Shown: in pieces, positions 34,489 through 43,100 of the stretch | How the letters are laid out: the number at the start of each line of letters is the position of its first letter | How positions within the stretch are numbered: the first letter of the stretch is position 1 | NCBI GenBank assembly: GCA_947168665.1 | Contig: CAMVMX010000021.1 | Coordinates: 1-45,317, forward strand | Length of the DNA stretch: 45,317 nt | Source of the DNA: an uncultured Bacteroidales bacterium | Lineage (GTDB): Bacteria; Bacteroidota; Bacteroidia; Bacteroidales; P3 | Direction of reading: 5' to 3' | Notes under the pieces: model-generated | What the model was told of the DNA's origin: nothing | What the model saw: the letters and a program-made list of their open reading frames with translations, nothing else | Database searches by the model: none | Position numbers and translations under genes: made by a program

Positions 34489-35631
34489 CTAATCAGACAG
34501 GTCGAATATAATGCCTGCCGCAAAATGGTATGGGTTGTAAGGCGTGCCGTCGTTCAGTTTCATCCCCTTGAATATCGGGAGCAAGTTTGCCTCGGCATAG
34601 AACCCGAAGAGGCTTATTCTGGTCGAAAATCTGGCCGTAAGGTTGAATAGGTTGAAGGGTATGGCGCGTTCATATTTCCGGTCTTCTGACACATCATCAG
34701 TAACATATAGATATTCCTGAAGATGTGTGCCCCAAATAGTGATCCGGGGAATCAAGTCGAGACGGAAGTTGAAATAATGCTTTTTCGCGTTGGGATAGAC
34801 GGCGATGTGGAACGGGATGCCCAGATGCATTTCGTTGGCAGAGGTCTCCCATTTGCCCGGCAGGTCGGAGGTGCCTGTCCCCAGATAATAGTTGTCGCCT
34901 TCGAATCTCCCTGCCACGAGGGGTGAGGAAAATCTATATCTGTTTCCACCAAACTCTATGCCAAAACCTGCTCCGATGTGATCGTCCATATAAAGCGAGT
35001 AATCGATCTGCCAGCCTATATTAGTGGCGAAATTGCTCTTCACAGCCAGCGTATTCGGTGAGCCGCTCGCATTATTGAGGAAGAGCGACCATCCCCAGTT
35101 GAAATGGTTATGGATGCGGTCGCCGAAGGTGTATTTCCGCATCCCCGTCCAGTCGCGGGTGGTGTCGACGCTCTTTTTGTCATCCGACTGATAGATGACG
35201 GCATATTCTGTCTTCCTCCCAGTTTTGCTGTTCTCAACTTTTCCGCTGTATAGCACCTGCTCGTAATGCCCTTTCAGCAACGTGTCGCCTCTGAAGATCA
35301 CACGCCCTGCGTCCGTCACATCAATGTTGAAGACGGCCTTCCCGGGTATTCTGTATCCTGCCGAGGTGGTGATATGGATTTCCTTGCCGTTGGCCTCCGG
35401 GGTGGTCTCGACCGTGTTGCCCGTGATGGAGACAAGGGGGAGCGAAGGTGTCCCATCGTCGCTTCGATACATAATCCAGTTGACGGAATCCAGTTTCAGA
35501 TGGACAGTGCAGTCGCCCTTTACAATCAGGGTGGTGATTTCCTTGTCCAGATTCTGCCGATAGTTTTGAGCCTCGGCGGCTGTCGTGCCGCAAAGAAGTG
35601 TCAATGCTGCAATGAGTGCTGTCTTTTTCAT
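34489..35631 (-). CDS. Exported protein with adhesin-like N-terminus and beta-barrel
   Basis: This 380-residue protein has a signal peptide (cleavage near AEAQ). Its N-terminal beta domain of about 150 residues resembles DUF2807 putative auto-transporter adhesins (ITTLIVKGDCTVHLKL, KEIHITTSAGYRI, KAVFNIDVTDAGRVIFRG). The C-terminal part has outer-membrane strand patterns (FGFYAEANLLPIFKGMK, HFAAGIIFDLSD). The start is the ATG before the signal peptide. It follows the sigma/anti-sigma genes on the same strand and may be a regulon member. Barrel topology is inferred. Confidence 0.72.
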   Translation of the reverse strand: MKKTALIAALTLLCGTTAAEAQNYRQNLDKEITTLIVKGDCTVHLKLDSVNWIMYRSDDGTPSLPLVSITGNTVETTPEANGKEIHITTSAGYRIPGKAVFNIDVTDAGRVIFRGDTLLKGHYEQVLYSGKVENSKTGRKTEYAVIYQSDDKKSVDTTRDWTGMRKYTFGDRIHNHFNWGWSLFLNNASGSPNTLAVKSNFATNIGWQIDYSLYMDDHIGAGFGIEFGGNRYRFSSPLVAGRFEGDNYYLGTGTSDLPGKWETSANEMHLGIPFHIAVYPNAKKHYFNFRLDLIPRITIWGTHLQEYLYVTDDVSEDRKYERAIPFNLFNLTARFSTRISLFGFYAEANLLPIFKGMKLNDGTPYNPYHFAAGIIFDLSD

Positions 35632-35669
35632 GATTGTATGATTTTTTGATTGTTGCTTTTTATGATTTG

Positions 35670-36428
35670 TCAAATTGTTCTCAACGAGTCGGATGTTCTA
35701 AAGATAGGGAACACCTCATCCTTCATTACTGCCATAAATTCCATCTGGCGTTTGGCCGAGTAGTCGATAGCAACGGCCAGGAGGTTTATTCCCCGCCGGG
35801 TTTCGGAGTCGCCCTCCACGGAGGCTAGGTTGTCCACGATAGTATATTCCTCAGCCAGACAATCCACCAGTATGGTTTCCTCGGCCAATTGGCAGTCGGT
35901 ATAAACCTGCTGTGCGGCAATCAGCTTTACGGATTCGGTAGTGGTTGCCTCTTCTCTCAAGGCCTCTGCATCCTGCTGTATATCGGTGGACGAAGGAATG
36001 GACGCATCCTTGTAGTCGGGGAGCGACGGGTGGCTTGCGTGGCGTATGTGGTTGTTGTGAAGTTCCAGTTTCGGCTGTGTCGAGGGGGCGGTGTCCCACT
36101 TGTGAGTGATTGGCAGCGGGTTCTGTTCGGCTACCAGAGGAAGCCCCTCCGGGCTTGAGGGGACTGCCAGCAAAGTGTACACACCTATGCCGATGGCCAG
36201 CACCGCACAGGCTGCCGCCGACCACCGCCACAGGGGTACTATGCGGCGACTCTTCTTGGCGGGCTGCTCGGCCGTGACCACGAAGGAGGGGTCATAGTAG
36301 GTGTCCATCTCCTCGCGGATGTCGGGATGCTCCATTAGGAAACGCTCCACCTCGGCGCGGGTCTGGCTGTCCAGCTCCCCTTCTTGATAGAGGTAGAGGT
36401 ACCCCTCATAATTATCCATGTTAATCAT
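35670..36428 (-). CDS. Anti-sigma-factor-like membrane protein
   Basis: This 252-residue protein has a cytoplasmic N-terminus (about 1-65) with ELDSQTRAEVERFLMEHPDIREEMD, a segment resembling the N-terminal domain of anti-sigma factors. One membrane helix (about 69-88) and a periplasmic domain without recognised motifs follow. No zinc-binding HxxxCxxC is seen. Its start overlaps the sigma-factor stop (ATGA at 36425-36428), so the two are made together and probably interact. A later start at 36419 is possible. Confidence 0.75.
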   Translation of the reverse strand: MINMDNYEGYLYLYQEGELDSQTRAEVERFLMEHPDIREEMDTYYDPSFVVTAEQPAKKSRRIVPLWRWSAAACAVLAIGIGVYTLLAVPSSPEGLPLVAEQNPLPITHKWDTAPSTQPKLELHNNHIRHASHPSLPDYKDASIPSSTDIQQDAEALREEATTTESVKLIAAQQVYTDCQLAEETILVDCLAEEYTIVDNLASVEGDSETRRGINLLAVAIDYSAKRQMEFMAVMKDEVFPIFRTSDSLRTI

Positions 36429-36925
36429 ATTGCTTGTTGTTTAATGGTGTTCAACTTCATGTATGCTTTCTTCAGATTGACGCGTGCGCGGTACAGGATG
36501 CCCGTCACCTGCGACTCCTCCAGCCCCGTCAGTTGGGCAATCTCCTTGTACTGGTAGCCTTCCAGGTCTTTCATCAGCAGGATGGCGCGGTGCTGGTCGG
36601 GCAGCTGGCCGAGGGCTTGCTGCATGGCGTCGTGCAGCTCGAAATTGTCATGCTGGTCATACCACTCTTGCTGCGCCAGCTCCGGTGCCAGCTTGCGGAA
36701 CCGCTCGGCGCGGCGGTGCTGGTCCACCAGCTGGCGGTACATCACCCTCACCATCCAGCCTTTGGCCTTCTGTGGCTCCACCTCGCTGCGGTGCGTCCAC
36801 AGCTCCACCAGCGCATCCTGCACCGTGTCCCAGGCACTGTCGCCGTCGGCTGTGTAGCGCACCGCAAAACGGTATAAGGCCTCGCGGTGCTGCTGTGCTA
36901 TCAGGGTATATTCTTGCTCATTCAT
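36425..36925 (-). CDS. ECF RNA polymerase sigma factor
   Basis: This 166-residue group-4 sigma factor has region 2 (about residues 12-75, with ALYRFAVRYTADGDSAWDTV and WMVRVMYRQLVDQHRR) and region 4 (about 95-160, with LPDQHRAILLMKDLEGYQYKE and VTGILYRARVNLKKAY). It lacks regions 1 and 3, as usual. The start is the ATG at MNEQEY; an upstream in-frame ATG (36946) would add seven residues. It probably responds to an envelope signal relayed by the anti-sigma protein and controls the barrel gene downstream. Confidence 0.92.
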   Translation of the reverse strand: MNEQEYTLIAQQHREALYRFAVRYTADGDSAWDTVQDALVELWTHRSEVEPQKAKGWMVRVMYRQLVDQHRRAERFRKLAPELAQQEWYDQHDNFELHDAMQQALGQLPDQHRAILLMKDLEGYQYKEIAQLTGLEESQVTGILYRARVNLKKAYMKLNTIKQQAI

Positions 36926-37055
36926 TCTATTGTTACTGTGTCTCATCTCCTCTACAGGGGGATAGGGGTATCTCTCTTTCGAGGGGGGTAAAGTTTATCT
37001 CTTTTTGCCTTTTGCCCAATAAACGAACATCCCCCCTCAAATATTCGTACCGTGC

Positions 37056-37098
37056 AAAAAAAAATTGAGGCAGATTGCACAGTGCGGTCTGCCTCAAT
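37056..37098 (-). terminator. Strong intrinsic terminator after the giant gene
   Basis: On the minus strand ATTGAGGCAGA (37098-37088) pairs perfectly with TCTGCCTCAAT (37074-37064) and is followed by nine T residues (37064-37056). It separates the giant gene from the sigma-factor unit. Confidence 0.92.
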
Positions 37099-37119
37099 TG
37101 TTTGTAAAGAAGTGATGCG

Positions 37120-40100
37120 CTATTGTTTGATGATGCGCCTTACGGTAGCGGAATGCTGTAGAGTAATATGCAGCGTGTAGACCCCGGAGGGCAGGTGGCC
37201 AAGGTCAACCTCGTTGCCTCCCACAACCTCTGCCACGCGGCGGCCTGCCTGGTCATACACTTCCACCTTCACCACCCCCTCGGACATTATCGTCACCTTA
37301 CCCTTGGTGGGGTTCGGGAAGAGGGTGATGTCGGCCGCGCTGTCGGCGGAGTTGATGCCGACCTCTGTGACAGTCAACTGCAACACAATCACACTGTCGC
37401 AGCCCTCTGAGGTCTGCCCCTCAAAGCGGTATTCTCCGCTCTCGGTATAGGTGTGGCCCTGCCACGAGTACGAGCCCGCAGCCGTGTCCACGATGGTGTC
37501 GTGAGTGCTGTAGTTGATGACAAGGTTCAGAGTCACCGTGCTGTCACAGCCGTAGCGGTTGGTGGTGAGGATTGTGGTCGTAGCCGAAGAGGTATAGACC
37601 GAATCCTGCCAGAAGTAACTGTCGCACGCCGTGTCGGCCAGCACTACGCTGTCGCTCTCATAGATTACCAGGTTCAGCGTCACCGTGCTGTCACAGCCGT
37701 AGCGGTTGGTGGTGAGAACCGCAGCCGTGGCCGAGGCGGTATAGACCGAATCCAGCCAGAAGTAGCTGTCGCACGCCGTGTCGGCCAGCACTACGCTGTC
37801 GCTCTCATAGATTACCAGGTTCAGCGTCACCGTGCTGTCACAGCCGTAGCGGTTGTTGGTGAGGACCGAAGCCGTGGCCGAGGCGGTATAAACCGAATCC
37901 TGCCAGAAATAGCCGTCGCACGCCGTGTCGGCCAGCACCACGCTGTCGCTCTCATAGATTACCAGGTTCAGCGTCACCGTGCTGTCACAGCCGTAGCGGT
38001 TGTTGGTGAGGACCGAAGCCGTGGCCGAGGCGGTATAGACCGAATCCTGCCAGAAGTAGCGGTCGCACGCTGTGTCGGCCAGCACTAAGCTGTCGCTTTC
38101 GTGAATGGTGAGGTTCAGCAGTAAGATACTGTCGCAGCCAGCCATTTGCGATAGCGTGTCGGTGTAGATGCCCGTGGCCGTCAGCCTCTCGCCACGCCAG
38201 GTATAGCTGTCGCAAGCGGTGTGGGCAGTGCTGTCCTTCACGGTCATGCAATTGGCGTGCACCCAGTGGGCTTCCAGCCCCCCTGCGCCATAATGGCCAT
38301 CGCTGTTCATGATGCTGTCCGCCATAACTTTCAGCACATAGAGTCCGAAGGCAAGCGTCTTCCTCGAAATGTCCACACTGTAGGTAGAGTCGTCTATGCG
38401 GTGCACGGCCACCGTGCTGTCCATCAGCTCGGCTCCGTTGTTACACTTCAACGACATGTCGGCAAATGTGAACGAGGAGTCAATGACGGGCATCGAGAAC
38501 TGGACTCTCACCGAGTCGAGCGTGCTGCCTATGGCGTGGAGCGGAATATCCAGTATACGGCTTACCTTCAGCACGTCCTCCTTCAGCCTGAATGTGACAA
38601 AGTAGGAAGTCGGACGGATTGCGCCGAGGGTGTCGACGATATGCATGTGGTTGACATAGTCGGGGTCGAGACCGGCCTCAATGTCTACAAAGCTGAGCCA
38701 GATATTCTCCAGCGGGATGTTGACGCTGTCGTCTCTGATGCACGACACGATTTCGTACTTCCCTCTGCCTGGATCGTCTGTGCGGGCATATTGCCAGCCA
38801 GTGGTGTCCGGCATGAGGGTGAGCCGTACCAGCGTGTCGACCGTTTGGGCAACCTGGATAGAGCCGTCCGGCATAACCGTTGTGTCGGAAGTCACCACAT
38901 AGTGGTCGAACAGGGCTGTGTCCGCCGATGCCACCGTCGTGGCCCGTCCGCTCGAGAAGTATATGCTGTCGGGACGGTTGCTGCTGTTGCCGTGAGTCAG
39001 GAAGTCGTGAATAGAGTCGGCACCGGCTCGGTATTCCAGGATGGGTTTCACCAGACGGTGTGCTCGGGCAGTGACAAGGCTCATGTCGCGGTCGTCAACC
39101 GAACTATTGTGGATAACGTTCACATCGTCCACCCTGATGGTGCCGAGGAGGGTACTTTTCAGCATATACTCCATGGTGTGGGTTACGTCTGGAGCCATGT
39201 CGCCCAAGGCGATGTCGCTGAGAGGCTGGCTTGTGGTCTGGCCGTCCTTCAGGGTGCCCGTCATGGCGAAGTCAACCACCAGTCCTTGGCTGTTCTCCAC
39301 AATCTGAGGCGACAGTGAGGAGATGCGCACCCCGTTGGCTGCCCCCATTCCATCGTTGAGTATGCGTAAGCCTATCGTGGCGGCCACGGCCGGTTCGATA
39401 ACAGGAGTGGTAAGGGGGTCGTCGGCTATGATGGTGTGTGGCACAAAATAGTCGAACAGCAGGTGAGGACAAGGTTGGACAGTGAGCAATACAGGTTTCA
39501 GTTCGTCCGACATCTCAGCCGAGGTGAAGGGGTCTGTGTAGTCTATAGCTCCACCAAACAGGTAGGGCACAGGCGCCGTGGGGGCTGCCGACATCAGCGG
39601 CACAAAACGCACAGTGATTGTTCCAGCCGTGCCAGCGGCTATCGAGCCATTGGCATCCACATTTTGGCGGTCTATAACCTGGATGTCGAATTTGTCGGTG
39701 CAGTCATGCCCCAGCGTGTCGCTCACCGTGAAGAGGAACGACAGGTCGCGAAGCGTATTAGAGTCGTGGGGGTTGTTGACCGTCAGCATGCCTTCAAAAG
39801 CCTCTTGGGTCATGGCCACCTCCTGGGTGAAGCGGAGCGACACCCCTGCGCACACCGATTTCTTCTTCGGCGCTGCCACCATGCTGTCCAGCGTGGCCAG
39901 GAACATCTCTTCTATCGACCAATAACCCTCGTCCATGGCTGTCAGCTCCATGTCGAGCAGAGCGCCGGTGGTGTTAGTGTCCAGATAGAAGAAGTCGAGC
40001 GACTGGCCTTCCGGCACATACTCGGGCGTGAGCCATCCCTGGCTATAGTAGTTGACGGTCCTGTTCCAGCGGTCCACATAGTGGCGCAGCACATTGGTGT

Positions 40101-43100
40101 CAATCACCGTGATGGTGGTGTCGTAGCAGTCTTTTATCTGCTCCACCGTCGCGCTGTCGTAGCTGATCAGGTTGCTGACAATGGAGGTAAGCACCTCTGG
40201 GTGTTCGTCATACACGGGCAACGAGTCGTTTACAATCCGGCGGCGGATAGAGTGCAGTGTGTCCTGATATCTTTTGGCCAGCCTTATGTTGTGCTCGTTC
40301 ACGTTGGTGTCCACATCAAAGGCGGGGTTATAGGCCCAAGGTATCTCAGCCTCAGTTCCCTGGCATGCACGGATGACGTCATATAGGTCTTTCATGCAAG
40401 TCCCGATTGTGCCTATGACGGGGTTTAATTTGCCCAGTATGGCAATAAGTCCGGCGATGGCTGCGTCTCCATACTCGCCGTTGACTAAAGGTTTCAATAT
40501 CCCGTAGCCAGTAGTGATGTTGGAGATTTGTGCATAGAGGGCTGTCTGGTTCATGCTGCGGATGGGGGTTTGGGCTGCGCCTACCTCCATGTTGTTAGCC
40601 GCCTCTGCAATGGCAGTCGGGATGCCGCTGGCCACGGCTATAGAGTAGTCCTCCAGTAAGTCGTGATAGGATGTCGCATCAGCACTGGCTGATAATAACA
40701 TGGCACCAACTTGCGCAATACTGCCCAGTCCGGCCGAACCAAGGGTAATAGCGATGCTTCCTGCGCAGTCAAGGGCTCCTATAACGGCCGCAAACCAGCA
40801 TGGTTGGCACTCCCATTCCACATCCATCTTAGGTAAATCTGGCCAGTTGATGCCGGGCCAATTGAAGCCCAAATCATATGTCCGTCGAATGGTGTCTACT
40901 GTTATGTGTCTGATGATGGTATCGATATCGTTTTTAGGATGCTTGCAGTCCAACTCCTCCGTTGTGGTGCCGGCATACACCCATTTGCCTCCCGCGCTGC
41001 ACTTCCATTTGGCCACTACCCTGAAGGGGTAAGTCTCGCAGTTGCCCCACATCTCTCTTTGCAGGGGTGTAATGCTCAAGACTGTGTCGTGTGTCACCGT
41101 GTTGTACCAGAAGATACGGTTCACTGTTGAGTTTACCACGGTGTGTGTTTCCGTGTGGGGTATCTGTATGTTCATCGTGTCTATCACCATCACGGTGTCA
41201 TGTGTGGTGTCGTTCACTATGTGGTTAACGGGTATGTAGATAATGGTGTCGCGATAGCTTGTTCTCGTCTCTGTCCTCGTGTGAGTATCATAGGTGGTGT
41301 CTACAATGCAGTCTGAATTGTTGTTGGCGGACATAACAGCATTATAGATGACATTGTTACGCACTGCGCAGGGTATGGTCACAGACGACAGCGCGTGCAG
41401 TGTGTCGATGCGGTCAAACAGCGGCACAAAGTCGTAGTAGTCTGATGTGGGCACCGTGATGGTGGCGTCGTAGCAGTCAATCAACCCATGGTTGGAAACA
41501 ACGATGTTGAAACTCCCGAAGCTACCGTCGTAGGGCACCGTGAAGCGGGGCACATCAATTGTCAACACTGGCTTGGGCACATTGGTCTTGAAGGTGGTGT
41601 TCAACTGGATGGTGTATTCGTCGTCCATGCTCACCTGTCTCACATCCCATGAGTAGTTCACTGCCTGATATTCCAGATGCACTTCTTGGAAGGTCTGGCG
41701 GCTGCCGCGAATCTGTATCACCCCCGCGTAGCTGTCGTTGTCCGGCGCGCTCACATAGAGGTGGTAGTAGCCCTCGGGCAGCGAGTCGAAAATCAGCATC
41801 CCCGAGCTGCTCGTAGTGGCCGCGGCCACCGTGTCCAGACTATAGTATCCCACCACCGTCACTTGGGCATCGCTCACATGCGTGCCGTAGGCATAGGTGT
41901 ATTCATTCGACACCAGCACCCGCAGACTGCCCGTGGCGTTCGACACCACGTTTACCACAAAGGGCACCATCTGGGGCAGCACATTGTCCGCTGTCACCAG
42001 CACACTGCCCGACAGGGGTGCCAGCGGCATACCCTCGGGCATCATGGCCAGCAGTGGCACAAACAGGGTGCTGTGTGGCGCCATGGTGTAGGTGCTGTCC
42101 AAGTTTAGGGGTCGCAGGGCTGCAAAACCTGGCGGGGTCTGCAATGTAACATTGCGGAAGGTGCTGTCCGTGTTGTTGTGCAGCACCACGTCTACTACCT
42201 TCTGTGTCCCCGGCATGATGTCGCACACTATCGTGTCGAACGCGATGCTCAGGTCTGGCACTGGGCGGTGGCAGTAGTAGTAGGCCGCAATGCTGCCCAG
42301 GTTGCCCTCGGTGCAGGTGGCCGTGAAACGGGCATTCTCGTATACGTTCCCGATAGTGGGCGTGCTGCCCACAAGGGTGTAGTGCAGGTCGGCGATGCCG
42401 AGGGGTTGCAGCGTGAGGGGGGCAAACTGTATACTTGCCCCGGCGGGTAGCGAGTCGGCTGTCACCGTGATGTTGTGCAGCGTGATGTTGCTGCGGTTCT
42501 TCAGGGCTATGGTGCCTTGCAGCGTGTCGCCCTGCTGCACATACCAGTCTATGTTGGTGCTCAGTATGCTGATGCCGGGAATGTTAAACTCTGCCATCGT
42601 CTGGCGGCTGTTGCTGCCGTGTAGGCAAGCCCCTACTTGGTAGTAGCCGCATTCGGAGTTGACAGGCATATAGGTCGTGCCAAACTGGCCGTTGGCATCG
42701 GTGGTGTCGGTCATCACCAGGGTGCGTCCCATGACGGTGACATACACGTCCACCGGCACACCCGCCTGGGCCACTGCCGCCGCATTGCGCAGCGTACCCG
42801 TGATGGCCACGGGGCTGTTGGGTGCCGGCACGCTGTCCGACACATTCACCTCAAACTGGTAGTAGTCCGCCAGCAAGCCTGTCAGGCTCACGGTGTCGCG
42901 CACCGTGCCGCCCGTCACCACAAGGTAGGCGTTGAACTCGCGCTGCACCGCCGTAGGGGCAAAACTCACGGCCACCGAACCGCCGAAGCGGTCCAACCGA
43001 TCGGAGGTCAGGGCAAACATGGCCGAGTCCGTCCCCCGCAGCGACAGCCGGATCGAGTCGGTCAGGTCGCGCCCACCGATGGACAACGTCTGGCGGACCG

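Noticed and set aside
36950..37010. Possible copy of the 53-bp repeat seen at the left edge
   Set aside because: AGGGGGATAGGGGTAT-type sequence is only loosely similar and lacks the palindrome.
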